From: Paradesertivirga sp036399495
GTDB lineage: Bacteria; Bacteroidota; Bacteroidia; Sphingobacteriales; Sphingobacteriaceae
Length of the DNA: 59,637 nt
Assembly: GCA_036399495.1 (NCBI GenBank)
Contig: DASWMZ010000110.1
Location: 1 to 59,637, forward strand
Direction of reading: 5' to 3'
Below, piece after piece: positions 35,248 through 44,153 of the stretch. The translations under genes and the position numbers were made by a program. The first letter of the stretch is position 1, and each line of letters begins with the position of its first letter. The notes beneath the pieces are model-generated. The model ran no database searches and was not told the DNA's origin. It saw only the letters and a list, made by a program, of their open reading frames with translations.

Positions 35248-36054
35248 TTAATTTAATGCAGTTGCGAAGGAAGTAATATCACCAAATAAATTCAAACTTA
35301 CTAGTGTTTTTTGGCCAGCTACAAATGTGGCAGTTGTACTCTTTTCTTTTAACATTCCTCCTGTAGCATCATATGCTCTTACCGTTACTTGTCTAGGGCC
35401 CTGTCCCAGCACATAAGCATTTAATTTTTTCTCTGTGGCAGAGAAGTTTTTAGTCTTTGTAACAGCTGACTCCCGTAACTCAGTATTAAATTTAAATACA
35501 GCAAGATCATTTACAGAAAGTTCAAGTCTTGAAACATTAGCAGGCATTTCATCCTGAATTGAAACTTCCAAATCTGCTACTATTCGATCTAGCTCTACAT
35601 TTTGACTAACAGCCTTATGTTTGACCTTGAAATAAACTTTTTTATAAAAAATATCATTGATAGCACCACTCTGGGTGGCAACCGAGAGCCGGGTATCAAA
35701 AAATGCCCCATCAAAAGTAAAGACTTCCGAAATTCCACCTATGCCATAAACACGACTAAAAAAAGTATTGCTATAAACGAATACCGCAACATAATTCCCC
35801 GCAGCTAATTGGGTTCCGGTTTTACTGACTGAGACTATCGTGCCACCCTCATCAAGGTTGTAAATTCTCGTATATTCTGGTTTGACATCATTCGAAGATG
35901 TTGGCAAATAAGCTGACTTTGTAGTGGTAGTAGTTGTAAATGAAACATCATACTTTTGATCACTATCATGAGACTTCAAAATTGTATAATCACTCTTTCG
36001 GCAGGCACTTAAAACTACAAGGGCCATAAACATTATGATGAAGGATTTTTGCAT
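35248..36054 (-). CDS. FimB/Mfa2-like fimbrillin-associated lipoprotein
   Basis: I start at 36054 (MQKSFIIMFMALVVLSAC, a lipobox with Cys18); the longer frame from 36162 adds a non-signal leader. The mature part has the fimbrillin-like beta pattern: TRIYNLDEGG, GNYVAVFVYSN, VYFKVKHKA and LDRIVADLEVSIQDEMP. These fit the FimB/Mfa2 group that anchors or caps Bacteroidetes type V pili. No FimA-type pilin is visible in the window. It is inserted in opposite orientation between the two acyltransferases. The promoter must lie in 36055-36359, where I see no clear element. Confidence 0.72.
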   Translation of the reverse strand: MQKSFIIMFMALVVLSACRKSDYTILKSHDSDQKYDVSFTTTTTTKSAYLPTSSNDVKPEYTRIYNLDEGGTIVSVSKTGTQLAAGNYVAVFVYSNTFFSRVYGIGGISEVFTFDGAFFDTRLSVATQSGAINDIFYKKVYFKVKHKAVSQNVELDRIVADLEVSIQDEMPANVSRLELSVNDLAVFKFNTELRESAVTKTKNFSATEKKLNAYVLGQGPRQVTVRAYDATGGMLKEKSTTATFVAGQKTLVSLNLFGDITSFATALN

Positions 36055-36359
36055 TTGATAGTATTTAAAGATTCTTGTATTATAATTTAACTTTTTTGTA
36101 ACTATATTGAAAGCCTTACCGTAAGACAACCTACCCAACACGTTATGGGTTGCTATACCCATTTATAACCACTTATTAACATTCTGTTGAACATTGAGTT
36201 CAATAACCCTTTTATTATAATCACTGCTTTAAAATTCAAGAAGCAGCATATCCCCAAAAGGCCTAGCAGGCGAATATACAATTTTTAATATGATATTTCT
36301 TGAGTTAATGACTATTAAAGTTACTCTGGTATTAAGCTATATGCATTTTTTTTTGATAT

Positions 36360-37439
36360 TTGAAGGTGATGATTTATGTCAAGCAACTAGATACACTTAG
36401 AGCTTTTGCAATTTTATCGGTTGTAACGACCCACTGGTCTTCTTCACAGAGCAGTTATTATAAAATATCATCTACAATATCGGCGCCTTTTATTTTTTTC
36501 ACTATTAGTGGTTTCTTAATTACACGAATATTGTTGTCAGAAAGGCTGAGCGCTGAAAAATTTCATTTCAATAAATTAACAGTATATAAAAACTTTTTCA
36601 TGAGAAGGGCATTAAGGGTATTTCCTGCCTATTATCTTACTATTTTCATAGCCTACTTTCTAAGCAATGAGAATATTTCCTCCTTTTATCCTTATTTGAC
36701 CTACACCACCAATTTTTATCAAAGTTATACACAGTCGTGGGGAGTACTCCCCCATCTTTGGAGTATGGCTGTAGAAGAACAATTTTACTTAGTTTGGCCA
36801 ATAATTATCCTTTTCATACCCAAAAGCTATTTATTACCTACTATAATCTTCTTTATTCTGATTGGAATTATCAGTAGGTGCTTTATGCCTAATAACGATT
36901 TTGACCTTACACTCCCAGTAACATGCTTTGATGCACTTGGACTAGGGGCTTTGCTAGCTTGGGTTGAGCGATTTAAACCGAATAGCTTACGCTTTTTTTA
37001 TAGAATTCTCGCAGTTTTGTCTGTATTAAGTTTCGGATTGATTGTGGTTGAACTTAATTCAAGCTCTTATTTGTACATCTTTCACCGAACGTTTATTTCT
37101 GTAATAACAGCTTTCGTGATCGCCTTCTTTTTAACTACAAACCGGTCTGATGATAGTAAATTTTCATCTTTATTTAGGCAAAAAGGTTTAATTCTTATAG
37201 GAAAAATGAGTTATGGAATATTCCTTTACCATATTACACTTATAAATAATACTTACAGAGTTTTGTCTAAATTAAATAGCTATCTTCCATTTCCATCAAT
37301 TGTTGTCAATCCAAATTTCATTCTTCTTGAAAATTTTGTGATACTCTTACTCATTTCATATGTTTCATGGAAGTTTTTTGAATTGCCAATATCTAATTTT
37401 AAACGATATTTTAAAACTGAAGATCTTTGCAAAATCTGA
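36360..37439 (+). CDS. Acyltransferase 3 family O-acyltransferase, 359 aa
   Basis: YVKQLDTLRAFAILSVVTTHW carries the conserved LRAxA...H of the family; FMRRALRVFPAYYLT is the second (R..R..P.Y) motif, and WSMAVEEQFYLVWP the third. About ten transmembrane helices. ATG 36369 is an alternative start three codons on. Probably transfers acetyl or another acyl group to the exported glycan. Independent unit, divergent from the fimbrillin-like gene. Confidence 0.9.
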   Translation: MKVMIYVKQLDTLRAFAILSVVTTHWSSSQSSYYKISSTISAPFIFFTISGFLITRILLSERLSAEKFHFNKLTVYKNFFMRRALRVFPAYYLTIFIAYFLSNENISSFYPYLTYTTNFYQSYTQSWGVLPHLWSMAVEEQFYLVWPIIILFIPKSYLLPTIIFFILIGIISRCFMPNNDFDLTLPVTCFDALGLGALLAWVERFKPNSLRFFYRILAVLSVLSFGLIVVELNSSSYLYIFHRTFISVITAFVIAFFLTTNRSDDSKFSSLFRQKGLILIGKMSYGIFLYHITLINNTYRVLSKLNSYLPFPSIVVNPNFILLENFVILLLISYVSWKFFELPISNFKRYFKTEDLCKI

Positions 37440-37531
37440 AGTGTTTGCAAGAGTATTTTTGTAAAGGCAGAATTTTGTAACACATTCATTGATAATTTAG
37501 TATAAACTGCTTTTTTGTTTAACTTCAAGAA

Positions 37532-38860
37532 ATGCATCACAAAATTCTCATTTCACAGCGGCACTTAAACTATGCCTTGGCGGGTGTTCTCTTTTTCAAT
37601 TTATTTTTTTTAGCTGGGAGTTGTATCGCAAATATTGGCTATTTGCCTTCTCAGGCCTATTTAAAGCATATACTTTACCTGGTTGACTTAGGAGCTGAAA
37701 ATAATCTGGCTGCATGGTACTCTTCAATGCTTTTATTTTTGTGCGGAGTAATGTCTTTGGTCTGCTTTGCAATGGATTCACAGCATTTAAAGGACCCGTC
37801 ATACACTAAGTTTGGTTGGATAATTTTCTCTTCAATCTTTACGTTGCTTTCGTTCGATGAATTGGGGTCAGTGCATGAAAATATCAGCGAGTCTCTATTA
37901 TTTAAGGGTAGCGGAAAAGCTGTTCTCGGAAACGAATCATCGGGCTGGATAATGTTTATGGCTTTAGTTGGTTTAGTTAGTTTGTTTATGATTAGCTTTT
38001 CTATTTTAAAGTTTAAATCTAACTTGAAAGCTCTATGCTTTTTTTCTCTAGGTATACTATTGTACCTCAGTAATCCTTTTCAGGAAAACTTCGAGATCGC
38101 AGCACATCAGGCATCTGCGGACCCCCTAACGTGGAAGAGGCCTGTATTGTTTCTTTTTTTAGAAGAGGGATCTGAAATTTTCGGCTCTCTTTGTTTTTTG
38201 ATGGCAGTTACTTTATATGCGCTTAAAATATCACAAACTGACAAAACATCGTCTTCCCTAAAAATAAATTTCCAGCCGTTCATTATGTTCAGATTTACAA
38301 GTTTTGTAATAATCTTATCATCGATTGGATTGTTATTAACTCAGTATATCTTTGGAAATGTAACTCCTCAATCACAAGTTGGAGTGCCAAAAAACTGGTT
38401 TACAGCAATGCTCTCTTTTTTGATTTTTTTATACAGTCTGAACGCTATCATAAGTATGCCTTTAAGATTTCATAAACCTTTAAAAGTCATACTGATTATA
38501 ACCTGTCTACTTGGACTAGGTTTTTCATTATTGTATGGAAGCAACCTGTATGCTTATCCTTTTATCCCTCATTCTAACGCTGCTTTGGGGAAAGATTTGG
38601 TCTCTGGTCTCATATGCCTGATATCATTGATCCCATCGTTCTTTCTTTTTATTTGGGGAAAGAATGGCGAAGTTAAAACAGGTGCATTTCTTTGGTCTAT
38701 GATATGTATTGCATTATTCTCGACTCCGGCGTTTTCGGCTGAACTAGCTTTCGTTGCACTTTGTTGTTTGCTATATACCCTTACAATTTATCCTTCTCTT
38801 TTAAACGAATTTGATCCAAAACCCTACAAAGGCATTACCTTTGGCTTGAAAAGCAGTTAA
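37532..38860 (+). CDS. Multispan membrane protein, 442 aa, unknown
   Basis: About eleven hydrophobic helices across the whole length, with short charged loops, including LLSFDELGSVHENI, whose acidic and histidine residues lie in a membrane loop. No recognised family; size and location fit a polysaccharide-locus polymerase, ligase or flippase, but none of the Wzy/WaaL motifs is obvious. It is 23 bp ahead of the deacetylase gene and likely co-transcribed with it. Confidence 0.72.
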   Translation: MHHKILISQRHLNYALAGVLFFNLFFLAGSCIANIGYLPSQAYLKHILYLVDLGAENNLAAWYSSMLLFLCGVMSLVCFAMDSQHLKDPSYTKFGWIIFSSIFTLLSFDELGSVHENISESLLFKGSGKAVLGNESSGWIMFMALVGLVSLFMISFSILKFKSNLKALCFFSLGILLYLSNPFQENFEIAAHQASADPLTWKRPVLFLFLEEGSEIFGSLCFLMAVTLYALKISQTDKTSSSLKINFQPFIMFRFTSFVIILSSIGLLLTQYIFGNVTPQSQVGVPKNWFTAMLSFLIFLYSLNAIISMPLRFHKPLKVILIITCLLGLGFSLLYGSNLYAYPFIPHSNAALGKDLVSGLICLISLIPSFFLFIWGKNGEVKTGAFLWSMICIALFSTPAFSAELAFVALCCLLYTLTIYPSLLNEFDPKPYKGITFGLKSS

Positions 38861-38883
38861 CAATTCGGGGGTTACGGAAATTT

Positions 38884-39894
38884 ATGTTTAAAAGCTTATT
38901 AAGTCGTTTTGCAAGCAGGTTTGAAAACAGGGTAATTGTACTGATGTATCATCGTATAGCAAACCGAAACTCGGATCCATGGCAAATTGCTGTGTCTCCC
39001 GAAAACTTTGAGCAGCATTTACAGATTTTGAAGAAAAGCTACCAGGTAATCTCAATCCCGGATCTAGTACGACAACTGGAGAATAAAAAGATTGAAACTA
39101 ATTGTGTTTGTATTACGTTTGATGACGCTTATTGCGATAATTATTTATACGCTAAACCGCTACTTGAGAAATACGAGCTACCTGCCACTTTTTTTGTTGC
39201 GTCTGATTATATAGGTCAGAATAAACAGTTTTGGTGGGATGAGCTGGAAAAGATCATTCTGCATTCTGAACGTTTGCCTTTCAAGCTTTCCACTACTATT
39301 GGCGGCCAACCATTTGAATTTAATTTAGAAAAGGAGCATCTTGTTTTAGAGGATAAGGAGAAGCATCGCACATGGATTTGGGAAGAACTTCCTCCAACCT
39401 CTCGTTGTGAACTATATTTAGAGCTATGGAAGGCCTTAAAACCACTGCAGGAAATTGATATAGATGGGGCACTTACAGAAATACGAAAATGGGCGCTATA
39501 CCGACCAAATTTTAATAAAGAAGATGTTGCAATGAGCAACGTACAATTGCAGGAAATGTGTAATAATCCCTTATTTACTATAGGAATACATACATTAAGT
39601 CATCCTGCTTTAGCGACCCAAGGTGAAATACTCCAGGCAAATGAAATTACTGGCTGTAAAAAGTTTCTCGAAGACCTCAACAGACAAACTGTCCATACAA
39701 TAGCATATCCATATGGTAGTTATAACGAGGTAACGCTCTCAGTTGTCGCCAAGGAAAAGCTAGCTGCAGGTTTTACAACACAAGCTCAAGTTGTTAATAA
39801 GTCGTCAAAATTGTTTGAATTAGGTCGCTTTCAAGTAGTAAATCAGGATTCTGAGGGATTTGAAAAATCATTAAGTGGTTGGTTTCAGACTTAA
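38884..39894 (+). CDS. Polysaccharide deacetylase (NodB/CE4), no signal peptide
   Basis: VLMYHRI and CITFDDAYCDNYLYAKP (motif 1 TFDD) with LPATFFV, then GIHTLSHPALA (His-His motif 2, HxxSH...P) and TIAYPYGSYNE (motif 3). Lacks an export signal. The 120-residue insertion between motifs (about 125-235) is typical of exopolysaccharide-locus CE4 proteins of the PuuE/XrtA type. It removes acetyl from N-acetyl sugars of the polymer or precursor. Confidence 0.87.
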   Translation: MFKSLLSRFASRFENRVIVLMYHRIANRNSDPWQIAVSPENFEQHLQILKKSYQVISIPDLVRQLENKKIETNCVCITFDDAYCDNYLYAKPLLEKYELPATFFVASDYIGQNKQFWWDELEKIILHSERLPFKLSTTIGGQPFEFNLEKEHLVLEDKEKHRTWIWEELPPTSRCELYLELWKALKPLQEIDIDGALTEIRKWALYRPNFNKEDVAMSNVQLQEMCNNPLFTIGIHTLSHPALATQGEILQANEITGCKKFLEDLNRQTVHTIAYPYGSYNEVTLSVVAKEKLAAGFTTQAQVVNKSSKLFELGRFQVVNQDSEGFEKSLSGWFQT

Positions 39895-39947
39895 ACTAGG
39901 AGATTCACGAATCTTCCTTCGTCAAAATTGACATGTTTAAGCCGATA

Positions 39948-41102
39948 TTATGACTGTAGTACTTTGGATTTGATAAAAAGAAATCTTTTTTTTGTTAGTT
40001 CGAACTTTTCACTTAGCGATAAATTTCTTTTTTGTGGAAGATTTAAAGGCAAAAAAGTAAATACATCGCAATTGCGCATATATGGAGCATTGGCAGTTAA
40101 TTGTTGATATTTATTGAGAACTAAATAATTTCCATTTGACGCCCGTAACATAAATTGCTCTTTGAAAACAGGTATAAAGTCAAATAAGCAAGAATCGACA
40201 ATTTCAGATTTGTTTGCAAGCACGAGATTATTGTTATCCTTACTAACATGGAGATACAAATCATTTGCCGATTGAATAGCAACTTTTCCGTGTGATGACC
40301 CCACAATTTGAAACTGAGCCTTAATACTTAACTGATGTGAGGAAACAATTGTAAGATTTGAATCGGTCTTTACTGAAATGTAATTATTATTCTTGGTTTT
40401 AACATAAAAAGTCAACTTCTCTTTTGATGCATCCCTTATCGAATTGATTGACTCAAGACCAACGAAACGAAACCCATCAGATTTAAGTTTAGGAATAAGT
40501 AGTTTTAAAAGAGGCAAGGTTTTATTTCTTGGCTTTACATAATCCATATCGGCTATTTCATCATGAAAAAGGACGATACCCTTTCTTTTATCTGTGATCT
40601 CTTTTAAATAATCTGAATATGCATCCTCCACCGAACGATCAAGCTGCCAATAATAGCAGTCAATTCCGCCCATGTCCCAACGAATAGGTCCTACATGGTT
40701 CAAAGCTGTCATCAAACTTGAATTCAAATCAGATGCAACTTCTTTAGACCATTTTCCATATGGGCTTCTAAAATAGGTAATGTTGCTATTGATGTATTTT
40801 CGGATTACGGTATCCGTTCGGAGTATTTGATCTTGAACATTTCCATTCACAGATCGATAATAAGGCATGTCTGGATGTTCATAAGTATGATTCGCAATAA
40901 GGTGTCCGAATTCTTTCAATGATTGAAGAATCTCCGGGTGCTCATAGGCATATTTCCCTACAACGAAAAATGTAGCCTGTATACCTTCATCGAAAAGAAA
41001 TTTTCCAATATCATAGGTATCCTTACCTGGTCCATCATCAAAAGTGATGCAAAGCGTTTTATCAGCCAGATCCGATCCTGTCAAGGAGTCGATAGAGTAC
41101 AT
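39948..41102 (-). CDS. Polysaccharide deacetylase with C-terminal trefoil-like domain
   Basis: The first 225 residues are a NodB domain: LCITFDDGPGKDTYDIG, IQATFFVVG, HLIANHTYEHP (HxxxH), YFRSPYGKW and IVLFHDE. The last 150 residues hold repeated strands of the type FYVKTKNNNYISVKT, VAIQSANDLYLHVSKDN and FMLRASNGNYLVLNKY, each with a G/N-x-Y-L turn. This is the spacing of a fascin/ricin-type beta-trefoil, likely glycan-binding. No signal peptide. It is 21 bp after the GT4 gene on the same strand. Confidence 0.83.
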   Translation of the reverse strand: MYSIDSLTGSDLADKTLCITFDDGPGKDTYDIGKFLFDEGIQATFFVVGKYAYEHPEILQSLKEFGHLIANHTYEHPDMPYYRSVNGNVQDQILRTDTVIRKYINSNITYFRSPYGKWSKEVASDLNSSLMTALNHVGPIRWDMGGIDCYYWQLDRSVEDAYSDYLKEITDKRKGIVLFHDEIADMDYVKPRNKTLPLLKLLIPKLKSDGFRFVGLESINSIRDASKEKLTFYVKTKNNNYISVKTDSNLTIVSSHQLSIKAQFQIVGSSHGKVAIQSANDLYLHVSKDNNNLVLANKSEIVDSCLFDFIPVFKEQFMLRASNGNYLVLNKYQQLTANAPYMRNCDVFTFLPLNLPQKRNLSLSEKFELTKKRFLFIKSKVLQS

Positions 41103-41123
41103 AAATCCTAGTTACGAGGATGA

Positions 41124-42110
41124 TTAATTAAAGTATTTCAAATAGTTATCTGCTACTGCAGATTTTGAGTGCTTTCTTAAATGTTTTTGTTTTTCTTCTT
41201 GAGCAGATAAATCAGCTCCATTATAAGTAAATGATTCTTGAAGAAGTCTGGTAAGTTCTTTTTGATTTCCCATTTCAAACATTATACCATGATTGCTTAC
41301 TGCTTCTGATAAGCCTGCTGCATCAGCGGCTATTATTTTGCATCCACAGGCAAGTCCCTCCAGAACCACCATCCCAAATCCCTCCCCTTGAATTGAGGGA
41401 ACGACCATCACTCTGCATCTATTTAAAGCGCGAGCAAGCTGTTCTCCTACTAATGCTCCCTCAAATTTTACACTATCAGATAATCCTAAATTTTCACTAA
41501 GTTTTTTTAAGCTGTTTTCTTCTGGTCCGGTGCCAATTATACGTAAAGTAAATGGACGTGCAAGCTCACTACACGCTTTAATTAACAAGTCGCAGCCTTT
41601 TTGTGAGACTAGTCGACCTAAAAATACAAAGTCATAACAACGATTCTCATCCTGGTACAATTTAAAAACACCGTCATCAAACCCATTATGGATTACTGCC
41701 GCTGAAGGGCCTAAATAGGTGGCAATACTTTTACTTACAGCAATATTCTTTGAACAAAACTTATTAGCAATATTTTTTAAAGCGGGTACAGCACCTTTAC
41801 TATTACAAGAGGAGAAATCATTATGGGAAATTACCCATCTTTTTTTTGGATTAAATATGAGTAACCAAATCCCTTTAAGAGAAATATTTGGCATATAATA
41901 CGTGGTACACCAAAGAAATAGTTGGATCGACTTGATTATACCGGGTTTGTAATAAACAGGTATGTTTTCTAAAGGTTTGGTTTGCCTTTGAGAAGTAATA
42001 ACTTTTACCGCATGCCCTTTATTTACGAATTCTCGTATAAGAAGTAGGGTTTGATTTTCAATGCCGCCAATGCCAGGATAAAAAACTGTACTAAAAATAA
42101 GGATATTCAT
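41124..42110 (-). CDS. GT4 family glycosyltransferase, 328 aa
   Basis: FYPGIGGIENQTLLLIREF is the N-terminal GT-B loop (GGxE); VAVIHNGFD-like, DFVFLGRLVSQKGCDLLI and LRIIGTGPE are Glycos_transf_1 motifs. EGFGMVVLEGLACG is the ExxxxxxxE donor-binding motif. Somewhat short for the family (usually 360-390) but complete at both ends. First gene of a two-gene minus-strand unit with the deacetylase. Retaining transferase, sugar unknown. Confidence 0.9.
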   Translation of the reverse strand: MNILIFSTVFYPGIGGIENQTLLLIREFVNKGHAVKVITSQRQTKPLENIPVYYKPGIIKSIQLFLWCTTYYMPNISLKGIWLLIFNPKKRWVISHNDFSSCNSKGAVPALKNIANKFCSKNIAVSKSIATYLGPSAAVIHNGFDDGVFKLYQDENRCYDFVFLGRLVSQKGCDLLIKACSELARPFTLRIIGTGPEENSLKKLSENLGLSDSVKFEGALVGEQLARALNRCRVMVVPSIQGEGFGMVVLEGLACGCKIIAADAAGLSEAVSNHGIMFEMGNQKELTRLLQESFTYNGADLSAQEEKQKHLRKHSKSAVADNYLKYFN

Positions 42111-42369
42111 TTTGTTTAGACTGGCTGATCTAAATGATTTTATGCTTTTTCATAAAAGTTATTATAGATTTTGCTAAAGTAATTAATATTTTGCAAATGT
42201 CCTTGCTTCAAAAACCCTTGCCTGCATGGATATTTTATAACTCATAGATTGTTACCAAATGCAGAAGGTGCAATTGTCGGAATCTGAAATATCTGCTGTT
42301 AAGAAAAGGGTTTATACCGTAATACTTTAATAAGGTTTCTGTCAAAATAAATTAATTATCAAATTAATT

Positions 42370-43008
42370 ATGTCTTTAATTCAGGAAGAGTCGTTAGAAT
42401 TTTTCTTTTCGGGCCACTTTTTTTCAAAGGGAGTATTAACAACTAATGAACGGTTATTTACTCATAATTGGAGTAATAAGCGTGCTACAGAATTTAGTAC
42501 CGGCCGTTATTGCGCAAGAAAAACCCTTGAGTCATTAGGCCTAAAGAACCAAGACATTTTAATAGGTGATAACCGAGAGCCATTATGGCCGGATGGGATC
42601 ACGGGATCAATTAGTCATTGTGATGATTTGGTTGGAGCAGTTACTGCAAGTACAACAAAAGTAAAAGCTCTCGGTTTGGATATTGAAATGATAGGTAAAG
42701 TTGGCACTGAAATATGGGATTTGGTTTTCACTGATGATGAACAAGATTTTTTAAAGAAGAGTAGATCTGAAGATTTAGATCTATACAGTACAATAATATT
42801 CAGCGCCAAAGAGTGTTTTTATAAGTTGCAATTTCCGATTACAAGAACATATATAGATTTTAAAGAGGTTGAAATATTGATAACTGGCAAAGAATTGAAA
42901 TTATCCTTCGTAAAAGGTTTTGAACAAATAGCTCCGATTTTCGAAAAGGTGAATATAAAATACATTACTTATAATTCGAACGTAATTACATATGGTTACT
43001 TGCTTTGA
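42370..43008 (+). CDS. 4'-Phosphopantetheinyl transferase (EntD/Sfp type)
   Basis: GSISHCDDL (Ser82-His83), ALGLDIEMIG (Asp104, Glu106) and FSAKECFYK (Glu148, Lys152) are the P1-P3 motifs for CoA and Mg2+. EFSTGRYCARK near residue 45 is the EntD N-terminal motif. It moves phosphopantetheine from CoA to the carrier-protein serines of the NRPS (Ser989, Ser2038 and Ser3085). It heads the NRPS locus, 68 bp ahead of the thioesterase gene. Confidence 0.92.
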   Translation: MSLIQEESLEFFFSGHFFSKGVLTTNERLFTHNWSNKRATEFSTGRYCARKTLESLGLKNQDILIGDNREPLWPDGITGSISHCDDLVGAVTASTTKVKALGLDIEMIGKVGTEIWDLVFTDDEQDFLKKSRSEDLDLYSTIIFSAKECFYKLQFPITRTYIDFKEVEILITGKELKLSFVKGFEQIAPIFEKVNIKYITYNSNVITYGYLL

Positions 43009-43076
43009 TGAATATCCAATTGTCTTAGTAAATTTGTATTAGCTAAGTTAATTGCAAAAGTACGTCGCTATCAACA

Positions 43077-43781
43077 TTGCCATTGAAAAATATAAATATT
43101 ATTTGTTTGCCATTTGCCGGAGGTAATAAGTACTCTTATCGGACATATTCGGAAAAAGCACCGGCAATTTTGAAGTTTAGCACTTTGGAATATCCTGGAA
43201 GAGGTGCAAGGATGAAAGAATCATTAATTTTTAATCTTGAAGATCTCGTCGATGATCTTTACGGTCAATGTATTTCCCAAATTAATAGCGATAACTACGC
43301 CATATATGGCCATAGCATGGGCGGATTATTGAGCTACCTATTAACAAAAAAAATTATTAAAAATGGCCTCAAAGCTCCCAGGCATTTATTTATTACAGGA
43401 ACTCTTGGTCCATCCGCTCCAAGTCGTTTAGAAAAGAAGCGCTCCCTAATGGGAAAAGAAGACTTTCTTCAGGAGATAAAAGATTTTGGTGGAATGCCTG
43501 AAGAAATTTTGCAAAATGATGAGTTGCTTGATTTCTTCGAACCCATTTTGCGAGCAGACTTTACTGTAAGTGAAAGTTACAGGCATACTCTCACATCGCC
43601 ATTCGATATACCCATGACTGTAATCACTGGAAGTGAAGAGGATATGGAGATTGATGAAATCAATTTATGGCAACAAGAAACAACTGAACCAATTGATTTT
43701 AAAGTATTAAGCGGAGGCCATTTTTTTATTTACGAGCACGTTGAGAGCCTTTTATATATTATGGCTACCAAGCTTTCCTAA
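43077..43781 (+). CDS. Type II thioesterase (external, NRPS editing)
   Basis: Alpha/beta-hydrolase: IICLPFAGGNKYSYR (oxyanion-side motif), EYPGRGARM, YGHSMGG (Ser80) and GGHFFIYEH (His about 216), with GSEED for the acid. Type II enzymes clear misloaded carriers. No ATG exists in the right place; I use the TTG at 43077 (a second TTG is at 43083). Confidence 0.9.
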   Translation: MPLKNINIICLPFAGGNKYSYRTYSEKAPAILKFSTLEYPGRGARMKESLIFNLEDLVDDLYGQCISQINSDNYAIYGHSMGGLLSYLLTKKIIKNGLKAPRHLFITGTLGPSAPSRLEKKRSLMGKEDFLQEIKDFGGMPEEILQNDELLDFFEPILRADFTVSESYRHTLTSPFDIPMTVITGSEEDMEIDEINLWQQETTEPIDFKVLSGGHFFIYEHVESLLYIMATKLS

Positions 43782-43792
43782 ATACACATAAA

Positions 43793-44152
43793 TCAACTAT
43801 TACTTAAGGTTTTCCTAAGAAAAGAACCTGATATTGCTGCAAATCCGGCTACTAAAGAACCTAAAAAGGCGGTAATAAAAATTACTAGCAGATACCAATC
43901 ACGGTGAATGAGTAAATTGGCTATCCTTTTTGCCAGAATATGATCATTCTTATTGTCAATTACAAAAGCTTGAATTCCCCATAAAAGGAATAGCGCAAGT
44001 GCAGCTGATAAAAAAGAAAACCGAGATTTTTGCGGTATCGCTGCAGCAACAATAAATGCCACGACTGCAATTATCCACCAGGGCGAAAATGCAGAAAATA
44101 TAAAGCTGAGAAGGGCCGTAAGAAGGAGTGCAATGATAAATTTCATAGTCAA
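43793..44152 (-). CDS. Small four-helix membrane protein, 119 aa
   Basis: Hydrophobic segments at about 4-20, 24-40, 46-64 and 88-110, the last with FLGSLVAGFAAISG. I recall similar proteins annotated only as hypothetical in Bacteroidetes. The gene ends a minus-strand unit directly after the penicillin acylase gene (1 bp gap), so it may be a membrane companion to that enzyme. Start at M1 or M3 is undecided. Its 3' end is 11 bp from the thioesterase stop. Confidence 0.72.
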   Translation of the reverse strand: MTMKFIIALLLTALLSFIFSAFSPWWIIAVVAFIVAAAIPQKSRFSFLSAALALFLLWGIQAFVIDNKNDHILAKRIANLLIHRDWYLLVIFITAFLGSLVAGFAAISGSFLRKTLSNS

Positions 44153-44153
44153 T

